Assembly: GCA_035622755.1 (NCBI GenBank)
Contig: DASPUU010000095.1
Location: forward strand, 1-13,183
DNA from: JADGRA01 sp035622755
GTDB lineage: Bacteria > Myxococcota > Myxococcia > Myxococcales > Myxococcaceae
Direction: 5' to 3'
Length of the DNA stretch: 13,183 nt
In this document: in pieces, positions 1-10,437 of the stretch
Layout of the letters: each line of letters begins with the position of its first letter
Position numbering within the stretch: the stretch's first letter is position 1
Notes under the pieces: model-generated
Database searches by the model: none
The model's input: only the letters and a program-made list of their open reading frames with translations
What the model was told of the DNA's origin: nothing
Position numbers and translations under genes: made by a program

Positions 1-214
1 GAGAACGGGCGACGCTGTGTGGGCCGCCGTGCTGCTCCCCGGTCTGCCGGGAATCGCCCCTGGGGCCAGCCCATCACCGAGGGCCAGGGATCCGGGGGTC
101 GACGTCCAGTACATAGCAGAGCCGCCGCTCGCCTGCACTCCCGGAGCCCTGTTTCGTTATCCTTTCCGGCTCGGGACCAGGAGTGCATCCGGAGGTCCCA
201 GGGGGCTTCCTTCG
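1..214. other. Leader region without a supported gene
   Basis: No convincing coding region is visible here. The most AT-rich patch (about 151-167, containing TTTCGTTATCCTTT) is a plausible promoter area for the cupin gene downstream, but I cannot match a -35/-10 pair with good spacing. On the minus strand an ATG at 114-112 opens a frame that runs off the left edge (38 codons). It has no clear ribosome binding site and no recognisable protein motif, so I do not call it a gene, although a divergent gene starting here cannot be excluded. Confidence 0.4.
191..210 (+). promoter_or_regulatory. Hairpin covering the cupin ribosome binding site
   Basis: This 20-nt segment can fold on itself as RNA. 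Positions 191-198 pair with 203-210 in an 8-bp stem with two G-U wobbles and a 4-nt loop. It ends 4 nt before the ATG at 215. Both purine-rich candidates for a Shine-Dalgarno sequence, GGAGG at 191-195 and GGGGG at 201-205, lie inside it. The pairing is read directly from the sequence. A role in limiting translation is inferred. Confidence 0.35.
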
Positions 215-586
215 ATGCCGAGACTCATTTCCGGCCCGGCCGTCGTCGAGGCGGCGGGGAACAAGCCCAAGCGGATCGAGGAGTACGTCGGCCGGGCGAG
301 CACCGGCCACGCCGAGCTGAGCGTGGCTCGCATGGTGTCTCCCGGAGGGTGGCAAGAGCCGGGGCAGCAGCCAGAGTTCGAGGAGGTGACCGTGGTCCTC
401 CGGGGCGTGCTCCGCGTCGAGCACCGCGGCGGGGTCCTCGAGGTGCGCGCCGGCCAGGCGGTGGTGACCGCGCCGGGGGAGTGGGTGCGCTACGGGACGC
501 CGCTGCCCGAGGGCGCCGAGTACATCGCCGTGTGTCTTCCCGCCTTCTCGCCGCAGACGGTGCACCGGGAAGGAGCGGGCCGGTGA
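215..586 (+). CDS. Cupin domain-containing protein
   Basis: The product is a single-domain cupin of 123 residues. The central part has the alternating beta-strand and glycine pattern of the double-stranded beta-helix fold: EFEEVTVVLRGVLRVEH is followed by a second half with VRAGQAVVTAPGEWVRY. The first cupin motif lacks the usual HxH metal ligands; acidic residues (PEFEEVT) stand in their place, so metal binding and catalysis are uncertain. It resembles the EutQ-like small cupins, whose function is unclear. The ATG at 215 is chosen because the protein then begins just before the conserved fold. The frame stays open further upstream, but those residues look non-coding. The stop overlaps the next start (GTGA), so the two genes are probably translated together. 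The substrate is unknown. Confidence 0.75.
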   Translation: MPRLISGPAVVEAAGNKPKRIEEYVGRASTGHAELSVARMVSPGGWQEPGQQPEFEEVTVVLRGVLRVEHRGGVLEVRAGQAVVTAPGEWVRYGTPLPEGAEYIAVCLPAFSPQTVHREGAGR

Positions 587-1011
587 AGCCCTCGCTCCAG
601 CCGGGCCTGACCTCGACGTTCACCTACCGCGTGCCGGTGGAGCGGACCGTGCCCCACGTCTATCCGGAGTCCGCCCTCTTCCAGGCGATGCCCCGGGTCT
701 TCGCCACCGCCTACCTGGTCGGGCTCATCGAGTGGGCATGCATCGAGGCGATGCAGCCCCACTTCGGGCCGGGGGAGCAGTCGGTGGGGACGGACATCCG
801 CATCGACCACACGGCGGCGACGCCGCCCGGATTCGAGGTCAGGGTGCAGGTCACCGTCGAGCGCGTGGAGGGGCGGCGAGTCTCCTTCTCGGTGCGGGCG
901 CACGACGGGGCGGAGACCATCAGCCAGGGCACCCACGAGCGCTTCGTCATCGATCGCCAGCGCTTCGTCCAGAAGGTAGAGGCGAAGGCGGCGGCCCAGG
1001 GTCGGCGCTGA
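583..1011 (+). CDS. FlK-like hotdog-fold acyl-CoA thioesterase
   Basis: The 142-residue product fits the single-domain hotdog thioesterase family typified by FlK, the fluoroacetyl-CoA thioesterase of Streptomyces cattleya. Counting from the GTG at 583, the residues matching the FlK catalytic triad fall at the same numbers: Thr42 (VFATAYL), Glu50 (LIEWAC) and His76 (DHTAATP). Gly69 in SVGTD also matches, and an Arg near the C-terminus (R119, THERF) is close to FlK Arg120. FlK has Phe at position 36, part of its hydrophobic lid; here it is Met, so specificity for fluoroacetyl-CoA should not be assumed. The likely reaction is hydrolysis of a short acyl-CoA in the cytoplasm. The GTG start overlaps the cupin stop by 4 nt. 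Nothing nearby suggests organofluorine metabolism. The FlK residue numbers are from memory of published work. Confidence 0.8.
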   Translation: MKPSLQPGLTSTFTYRVPVERTVPHVYPESALFQAMPRVFATAYLVGLIEWACIEAMQPHFGPGEQSVGTDIRIDHTAATPPGFEVRVQVTVERVEGRRVSFSVRAHDGAETISQGTHERFVIDRQRFVQKVEAKAAAQGRR

Positions 1012-1034
1012 GCGGACCGCCGCGTCCGAAAGGA

Positions 1035-1088
1035 GCCCGGCGCTCCGGAAGGCGCGGGCCCCCGTGCCCCCGGGGAGGCTCCCCCCGG
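1035..1088 (+). terminator. Two GC hairpins after the thioesterase gene
   Basis: Two stem-loops follow the thioesterase stop. In the first, 1035-1043 pairs with 1052-1059 (8 bp with one bulged G, 8-nt loop). In the second, 1070-1075 pairs with 1083-1088 (6 bp, 7-nt loop). Neither is followed by a T-run, so they are not classical intrinsic terminators. Their position between two transcription units, just before a promoter-like sequence, makes a terminator or RNA 3'-end structure plausible. Confidence 0.3.
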
Positions 1089-1103
1089 TCCCGAGCGGAA
1101 TGC

Positions 1104-1131
1104 TTTACAGGTCGGCGACCGTCGCTAGGAT
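1104..1131 (+). promoter_or_regulatory. Candidate sigma-70-type promoter for parC-parE
   Basis: TTTACA at 1104-1109 matches the -35 consensus at 5 of 6 positions. TAGGAT at 1126-1131 is a fair -10 element, and the spacer is 16 nt. The sequence is more AT-rich than its surroundings. Transcription would begin near 1138, giving a leader of about 78 nt before the parC ATG at 1216. The predicted start point also argues against the in-frame ATG at 1135 as the parC start. Confidence 0.5.
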
Positions 1132-1215
1132 GGCGTGCATCAGGGTGCTACAGATGGGTCAACCCCACGACATCAGAAGGGAAATTCCGAGGCTGGGCAG
1201 AGCACGGGAGCTTTG

Positions 1216-3582
<2,367 letters not shown>

Positions 3583-3586
3583 GGTC

Positions 3587-5524
<1,938 letters not shown>

Positions 5525-5529
5525 GCGCG

Positions 5530-5961
5530 GTGGAGCTGCGCTGGCTCGCTCCAGCGGACCCGCTGCGTTCGGACGAGCTCGAGCTCCGCTGGCGGGTGCT
5601 GCGCGGACCCCTCGGCCACTCCCGGCAGGAGACCCGCTTCCCCTTCGAGGAGGAGAGCCTCCACCTGGTGGCGCTGGACGGGGCGAGGCTGGTGGGATGC
5701 GTGCTCTTCCACCCCGAGGGGCCGGAGACGGGGCGCCTCTTCCAGATGGCGATCGAGCCGGCGCGGCAGGGAGAGGGCATCGGCCTGCAGCTGGTGCGCG
5801 AGCTCGAGGCCGAGGTGGCACGGCGTGGCTTCTCCACGGTGACCCTGCACGCACGGGAGACGGCGGTCGGCTTCTACGCCCGCCTCGGCTACGCGGTGTT
5901 CGGCGAGCCGTTCGTCGAGGTCGGGGTCCCGCACCGCCACATGCGACGCCGGCTTGCCTGA
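5530..5961 (+). CDS. GNAT family N-acetyltransferase
   Basis: The 143-residue product has one GNAT fold. Motif A, which binds the acetyl-CoA pyrophosphate, is visible as QGEGIG at residues 80-85 after the strand LFQMAIEP. Motif B follows as TAVGFYARLGY with the usual Tyr. The ending (FVEVGVPHRHMRR) resembles the ElaA/YjcF-like subgroup, whose substrates are mostly unknown. The start is the GTG at 5530, 5 nt after the parE stop. No strong Shine-Dalgarno sequence is seen at normal spacing, so translation may depend on coupling to parE. Its place in the parC-parE transcript does not prove a link to DNA topology. The acceptor cannot be deduced from the sequence. Confidence 0.85.
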   Translation: MELRWLAPADPLRSDELELRWRVLRGPLGHSRQETRFPFEEESLHLVALDGARLVGCVLFHPEGPETGRLFQMAIEPARQGEGIGLQLVRELEAEVARRGFSTVTLHARETAVGFYARLGYAVFGEPFVEVGVPHRHMRRRLA

Positions 5962-5967
5962 ACGCAC

Positions 5968-6011
5968 GGACTCCGGGCGCCCGGGTCCGCGCCGGGGTGA
6001 GAGCGCACCCC
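5968..6011 (+). terminator. Tandem hairpins after the GNAT gene
   Basis: A near-perfect palindrome starts 7 nt after the GNAT stop: 5968-5978 pairs with 5979-5988, with a single bulged T at 5972. A second stem follows, with GGGGTG at 5994-5999, a 6-nt loop and CACCCC at 6006-6011. No T-run follows either. They are the best candidates for the end of the parC-parE-GNAT transcript. The first could also be a protein-binding palindrome for the downstream hydrolase gene. Confidence 0.35.
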
Positions 6012-6062
6012 CCGCGGCGAGATGACAGCGCGGGCGGGCCGGCGCGAGACTCCGGCCAGCGC

Positions 6063-6725
6063 ATGGCCGCTCGCCCCATCTTCCTCCACCAGCTCCCGCT
6101 CGGCCCGATGCGGAACTTCGTCTACCTGGTCGGGACCGAGGGCGAGCGCGACGTCTATGTCGTCGACCCGGCCTGGGACGTGGACGCCATCGAGAAAGCG
6201 TGCACCGCCGACGGCAAGTGGCTGGCGGGGATCTTCCTCACCCACAGCCACAAGGACCACATCAACGGCGTGGCCGAGCTGCTCCGCCGCCACGACCTCC
6301 CCGTCTACGCCCAGCGTGCGGAGATCGACTTCTCGCCCGACCTGCAGGCCTTCGGGGATGCGCTCCGGCGCCTCGGCCCCGGCGACCGGGTGGGGATGGG
6401 CGGCGCCTCGGTGGTGGCCGTCCACACGCCGGGACACACCCCGGGCTCCCAGTGTCTGTTCGCCGGGGACGCGCTCGTCGCCGGGGACACGCTCTTCGTC
6501 AACGGATGCGGCCGCTGTGACCTGCTCGGGGGCGACCCGGCGGCGATGTTCCACACCCTGACCGGCGTGCTGGGGAAGCTCCCACCCGCCACCCGGCTCT
6601 TCCCCGGACATGACTACGGCGACGTCCCGGTGTCCTCGCTCGGCCGGGAAGCGCAGCGCAACCCCTACTTCCAGTTCACGGACGCGAAGTCGTTCGTGAC
6701 GTACCGGATGCGCCCGCGGCGCTGA
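6063..6725 (+). CDS. MBL-fold hydrolase, ETHE1/glyoxalase II-like
   Basis: The 220-residue product is a metallo-beta-lactamase-fold enzyme with a full set of metal ligands: THSHKDH (His61, His63, Asp65, His66), His125 in HTPGHTPGS, Asp142 in AGDTLF, and His183 in FPGHDYG. The segments GCGRCDL and PGHDYG followed by NPYFQF resemble persulfide dioxygenase (ETHE1) and hydroxyacylglutathione hydrolase relatives. I cannot decide between sulfur oxidation, thioester hydrolysis and another reaction. No signal peptide is seen, so it is probably cytoplasmic. ATG 6063 is chosen because the conserved fold begins at once. An in-frame GTG at 5997 is the main alternative, and neither has a strong ribosome binding site. 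The 3' end overlaps the convergent peptidase gene by 50 bp. Confidence 0.85.
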   Translation: MAARPIFLHQLPLGPMRNFVYLVGTEGERDVYVVDPAWDVDAIEKACTADGKWLAGIFLTHSHKDHINGVAELLRRHDLPVYAQRAEIDFSPDLQAFGDALRRLGPGDRVGMGGASVVAVHTPGHTPGSQCLFAGDALVAGDTLFVNGCGRCDLLGGDPAAMFHTLTGVLGKLPPATRLFPGHDYGDVPVSSLGREAQRNPYFQFTDAKSFVTYRMRPRR

Positions 6726-8250
6726 CCACCGGCCGGGGACGGCTCGCCGGCTGGCCCTCGGCGTTGCGCAGCTCGGGGGCGGGGAGCCGCAGGGCCTCCT
6801 CCGCCTTCAGCTGGGGCACCACCGCGCTTGCGTCCCCGGCGACGGCCAGCGTCATCCGCGCCGGGTCGAGGGTGCGGCCCACCGCCGCCTGGACCGAGCC
6901 GGCGCTCAGCGCGCGGAGGCGGGGGACGAAGGTGCGGTACTCGTCGAGCGGCAGGTCGAACACGAACAGGTCGGCCACCGCCAACGCCGTGGCGTCCACG
7001 CTCTGGAGCTCCTCGACGAGCTGGAAGGCGAGGAGGGCCTTGCCCTTCTCCAGCTCGTCGGCCGAGAGCGGCTCGGCCACCAGCCGCTGCAGCTCGGAGA
7101 AGACCTCCGCCACCGCCTTGCCGGTGACGTCGGTCTGGACGCTGGTCCGCGCCTCGAAGGGCCCCGGGCCGCGGCCGAAGGCGAACACGCTGCCCGCGCC
7201 GTAGCTGTACCCGTGCTGCTCGCGAAGGTTCTGGTTCAGCCGGCTGGTGACGCTTCCGCCGACCACGGCGTTGGCCAGCTCGAGCGCCAGCACGTCGGGC
7301 GACGACCGGGGCACCGACGGCTGGCCGACCACCAGCACCGACTGGGGCTTGGCCGGGAAGTCGACCAGGACGAAGCGCGGGCGGCGGGCAGGCGGCGCGT
7401 CCGGGCGCCGGTTGGGCGCCGCCCGCGCGGCCTTCCACGCGCCGAAGGAGCGCTCGACGCTGGCGCGCACCTCCTCCGCCGGGACGCTGCCCACCGCCAC
7501 CAGCGCCGAGTCCGCCGGGGCCACGGTGCCGAGGAAGGCCTTCACCTCGCCCAGCCCGAGCCGCTTCACCGAGGCGATGTTCCCCGGCGGGAGGTGCCCG
7601 AGCGGGCCGCTGCCATACACCGCCGCCAGGAATGCCGCCTGGGCGGCCACCCGCGGCTGGCTCAGGTTGGCGGTGAGCTCCGCCAGCCGCTGGGCCTGGA
7701 CCTTTCCCCAGTCCTCCGGGTCGAGATTCGGCCGGAGCACGACGTCGGCGAGGAGCGCGGCCATCTCCGGGAGCCGCGGCGCGAGCGCCGAGAGACCCAC
7801 GGTCAGGGCGTCGGCGCCGGCATGGACCGAGAGCTCGGCGCCCATCGCGTCCGCCAGGGCGGCGATCTCCGCCTGTGACTTGCCGGCGCTCCCGGCCTGG
7901 AGCATGGCCGCGGCGAGCGAGGCCAGACCCTCCTGGCCCGGGGGATCGGCGGTGGCCCCCTGCCGGGAGACGAAGGCCAGCGCCTCCAGCCCGGCGCTCG
8001 GCCGGTGGACGACGTAGAGCCGGAGCCCGCTGGGCAGCGTCACCACCGTCGGGACCGGCGCATCGAAGGCGCCCAGCGGCGGGATGGCCGGCTGCCGCGC
8101 GAGCACCTCCTCCCCGGAGAGGAGCGCCGAGCGCCCGGGAGAACCCGCCGGGCGCGAAGGCGGAAGCGGCGGGTTCAGGTCCGGCTTGGGGGGCGCGAAG
8201 TCGCAGGCGGCGAGCAGCAGGGCAGCGAGGGGCGCGGCGGAGGAGCGCAT
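6676..8250 (-). CDS. M16 family peptidase-like lipoprotein lacking the zinc site
   Basis: The 524-residue product has a lipoprotein signal ending in LLLAAC, with the predicted lipidated Cys16 followed by Asp17, then a proline-rich linker to about residue 60. The rest is an M16 (pitrilysin-type) two-domain fold. Where M16 enzymes have HxxEH, this protein has Ser111, Ala114 and Ala115 (GLASLAAAML), so it cannot bind zinc in the usual way. The C-terminal half keeps the Arg/Tyr substrate-binding pair, Arg343 and Tyr350, in LREQHGYSYG. Its ATG overlaps the stop of the upstream M16 gene by one base (TGATG), a sign of coupled translation. It is probably the non-catalytic partner in a heterodimer. 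In E. coli, Asp at +2 keeps lipoproteins in the inner membrane; whether that holds here is unknown. The last 50 bp overlap the convergent hydrolase gene. Confidence 0.88.
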   Translation of the reverse strand: MRSSAAPLAALLLAACDFAPPKPDLNPPLPPSRPAGSPGRSALLSGEEVLARQPAIPPLGAFDAPVPTVVTLPSGLRLYVVHRPSAGLEALAFVSRQGATADPPGQEGLASLAAAMLQAGSAGKSQAEIAALADAMGAELSVHAGADALTVGLSALAPRLPEMAALLADVVLRPNLDPEDWGKVQAQRLAELTANLSQPRVAAQAAFLAAVYGSGPLGHLPPGNIASVKRLGLGEVKAFLGTVAPADSALVAVGSVPAEEVRASVERSFGAWKAARAAPNRRPDAPPARRPRFVLVDFPAKPQSVLVVGQPSVPRSSPDVLALELANAVVGGSVTSRLNQNLREQHGYSYGAGSVFAFGRGPGPFEARTSVQTDVTGKAVAEVFSELQRLVAEPLSADELEKGKALLAFQLVEELQSVDATALAVADLFVFDLPLDEYRTFVPRLRALSAGSVQAAVGRTLDPARMTLAVAGDASAVVPQLKAEEALRLPAPELRNAEGQPASRPRPVVSAAGASGTSRTTSRP

Positions 8251-9578
8251 CAGCGGGCCCCCCGGGCAGAGGAGACCTTGGGCTCGGGATGGACCTCGAT
8301 CACCACCCGGCCCGGGCCGAAGATTTTCTGTGCGGTCTCGCGCAGGGCGGCCGGGGTGAGCCCGGCGTAGCGCTCCAGGTCGCGGTGCACTGCCCCCGAG
8401 TCCCCGTAGGTGAGCTGGAGCCGGTTCAGGTAGGCGGCGCGGCTGACCAGCGATTCGAGGCGGCGCGCGGCGTCGGTGTAGACCAGCGTCCGCGCGGCCT
8501 CGACCTCCTCCGGAGTGGGCCCGGCGGTCCGCAGGCGCTCCAGCTCCTGGTCGATGGCCTTCTCCAGCGCCGGCACGCGCGCGCCGGGCCGGGCCAGGAC
8601 CTCGAGCTCGAAGACGCTCTGGAGCTCGCGCGTGTCCTGGGCCACGTGCACCTCGGTGGCGAGCTGGTCCCGGTACACGAGCCGCTGGTAGAGGCGGGAC
8701 GCCTTGCCGCGTCCGAGGATGCTGGCCAGGAGGTCGCAGGCAGCGTCGCCGGTGGTCCCGTCGGGCGGGCTGAGCCAGGCCATGACCACCTTGTCCAGCT
8801 CCACCTGGTCGGTGAGCTCGATGCGCTTCTCCGAGGTGAGGGTCACGGCGGGCGCGGTCGCCTGGTGCGGCGCGGCCCGGGTGGGGAGGAAGGCGAAGTA
8901 GCGGTTGACCAGCGCCTGCGCCTGGGCCGGGTCGATGTCCCCGGCGATGACCAGGCTGGCGTTGGAGGGGACGTACCAGGCGGCGAAGAAGGCCTTCACG
9001 TCCTGGAGCGTCGCGGCGCGGAGGTCCGCCGCCGAGCCGATGACCGGCCAGCTGTAGGGGTGGCCGGGAGGAAAGAGCGCCGGCGGGAGCACCTCCCCCA
9101 CCTTCCCGTAGGGGACGTTCTCCAGGGTCTGCCGGCGCTCGTTGAGCACCACCTTGCGCTGGGTCTCCAGCTTCTCCTGGGTCATCTCCTGGCCCAGGGT
9201 GAGGAGGCGGTCGGACTCCATCCAGAGGAAGGTCTCCAGGAGGTTGGACGGGCCGACCGAGTAGTAGTCGGTGACGTCGGGGCCGGTGGAGGCATTGTTC
9301 ACTCCGCCGGCGGCCTCCATGATCGTGTCGAACTGGGGGTAGGGGACGTAGCGCGCTCCCATGAACATCAGGTGCTCGAAGAGGTGCGCGAAGCCGGTGC
9401 GGCCCGGCTGCTCGTCCTTGCTCCCCACGTGGTAGAGGAGGTTGATGGTCACTCCGGGCACCGTCCGGTCCGGAGCGACGATGAGCCGGAGGCCGTTGGG
9501 CAGCTGCCAGCGCGTCACCGGCACGTCGAGCGCCGGAGCGGCGGCGAGGAGCAGGGCGAGCGGCAGGGCGGGCGCCAT
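8250..9578 (-). CDS. M16 family zinc metallopeptidase, catalytic subunit
   Basis: The 442-residue product starts with a hydrophobic signal-like segment (residues 3-16) that lacks the usual basic residues, so export is likely but not certain. The inverted zinc motif HLFEH (His65, Glu68, His69) is intact, and Glu147 in VVLNERR is the expected third ligand. The C-terminal half has lost the Arg/Tyr pair: the aligned positions are Val301 and Thr308 in RLVYRDQLATEV. The adjacent downstream gene has exactly the missing pair, so the two products probably form a heterodimer, as in mitochondrial processing peptidase and some bacterial M16 pairs. The ATG at 9578 lies 9 nt after the stop of the membrane protease gene, and that TAA is the nearest in-frame stop upstream, so the start is well fixed. 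The likely site of action is the periplasm, on peptides or unfolded segments. Confidence 0.9.
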   Translation of the reverse strand: MAPALPLALLLAAAPALDVPVTRWQLPNGLRLIVAPDRTVPGVTINLLYHVGSKDEQPGRTGFAHLFEHLMFMGARYVPYPQFDTIMEAAGGVNNASTGPDVTDYYSVGPSNLLETFLWMESDRLLTLGQEMTQEKLETQRKVVLNERRQTLENVPYGKVGEVLPPALFPPGHPYSWPVIGSAADLRAATLQDVKAFFAAWYVPSNASLVIAGDIDPAQAQALVNRYFAFLPTRAAPHQATAPAVTLTSEKRIELTDQVELDKVVMAWLSPPDGTTGDAACDLLASILGRGKASRLYQRLVYRDQLATEVHVAQDTRELQSVFELEVLARPGARVPALEKAIDQELERLRTAGPTPEEVEAARTLVYTDAARRLESLVSRAAYLNRLQLTYGDSGAVHRDLERYAGLTPAALRETAQKIFGPGRVVIEVHPEPKVSSARGAR

Positions 9579-9587
9579 GGCCTGGCC

Positions 9588-10370
9588 TTAGGCCGGTCCT
9601 TCCGCTGGAGCAAGCCCGGATTTCGGCCCTGGCGGAGAGCGAAGCGCCACCCACGCTGCCCACCCGAGGATGACCACGCTGGCCGCCGACCAAAGGACGG
9701 CCCAGGCCAAAGCGGGCAGGAAGGTGTGCTCGGCGAGCAGGGCGGCGTCGCTGCGGGCGCGCACGGCGGCATTCCACAGGTCGTCGCGGAGGTCGAACAG
9801 GGCATAGAGCCCGGTGAACACGGCCAGGAAGAGGACGAGCAGGCGCACGGCCAGGAGCGGAAGCCAGTGCGCCCCGGCGGCGAGCACGGCGGCCATCCCC
9901 AGGCAGAAGGCGACGGTGAAGGCGTTCCCGGCGAAGAGGAACGCCATGGCCGCGAGCCAGAGGGCGTAGGCGCCGAGGACCGTCCGGGCCAGCCGGAGGC
10001 GAAAGGCGAGGAGGAGGAGCACGGCGGCGGCGACTGCGCTGCCGACGTAGCCCGCCGAGTAGACGAGGATGGTGGGCCAGGCGCCGTCCGGCAGGGCCGA
10101 GAGGCAGGCTCCCGACTGGTCGGGGGAGAGAATGACCCGCTGGACCTGACCTCCGACGAGGAGCGTGGCCAGCGCGTGGCCGCTCTCGTGGCCCATGACC
10201 ACGAGGAGCTTGACCGGCAGGAGCAGCACCGAGTCCCAGAAGGCGAGGCCGACGGCGGCGAAGCCGAGGAGCAGGAGGAGGCTCGCCGGATCGACCCGGC
10301 GTCCGCTGGTGCGCGAGGCGACCATGCCGGGGAGGCTCGCCGAGCGAGCAGGCGCTGTCCACGTGGGCAT
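9588..10370 (-). CDS. M50B-like integral membrane metalloprotease
   Basis: The 260-residue product is very hydrophobic, with about six membrane segments. It carries an HExxH-type zinc motif as GHESGHAL (His61, Glu62, His65) at the end of the second segment. The following LLVGGQV and YSAGYVGSA segments fit the M50B peptidase family (site-2-protease relatives). The third metal ligand is probably Asp193 or Asp196 in GLYALFDLRDD. M50 enzymes cut substrates within or beside the membrane; the M50B subfamily is poorly characterised and some members may not be proteases. The ATG at 10370 is used, but an ATG at 10325 would give a more compact protein beginning just before the first membrane segment. 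Neither has a clear ribosome binding site. It lies 9 nt upstream of the first M16 gene, indicating a shared transcript. Confidence 0.8.
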   Translation of the reverse strand: MPTWTAPARSASLPGMVASRTSGRRVDPASLLLLLGFAAVGLAFWDSVLLLPVKLLVVMGHESGHALATLLVGGQVQRVILSPDQSGACLSALPDGAWPTILVYSAGYVGSAVAAAVLLLLAFRLRLARTVLGAYALWLAAMAFLFAGNAFTVAFCLGMAAVLAAGAHWLPLLAVRLLVLFLAVFTGLYALFDLRDDLWNAAVRARSDAALLAEHTFLPALAWAVLWSAASVVILGWAAWVALRSPPGPKSGLAPAEGPA

Positions 10371-10411
10371 GGCGGAAGGGGTACGCCCGTGGGGGCGCCG
10401 CCATTTCGCGC

Positions 10412-10437
10412 CCGGGGAGCCGAGCCTCGCCCCCCGG
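10412..10437 (-). terminator. GC-rich hairpin directly after the FHA regulator stop
   Basis: On the minus strand, CCGGGG at 10437-10432 pairs with CCCCGG at 10417-10412, with a possible inner CGAG/CTCG stem. It starts immediately after the TAG of the regulator gene. No U-run follows, so it may only partly stop transcription or stabilise the regulator mRNA. If it does terminate, the peptidase genes need their own promoter in the remaining gap of about 40 nt, where I see no good match. Confidence 0.3.

Noticed and set aside
583..1011. Organofluorine resistance locus because of the FlK-like gene
   Set aside because: Position 36 is not Phe and no fluorinase-type or related gene is nearby. FlK-like folds occur widely.
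8251..10404. In-frame open extension upstream of the M16 lipoprotein ATG, which could suggest one 1242-residue protein
   Set aside because: It runs through the M16 catalytic and M50B genes in the wrong frame. The lipoprotein signal at ATG 8250 and the TGATG junction fix the real start.
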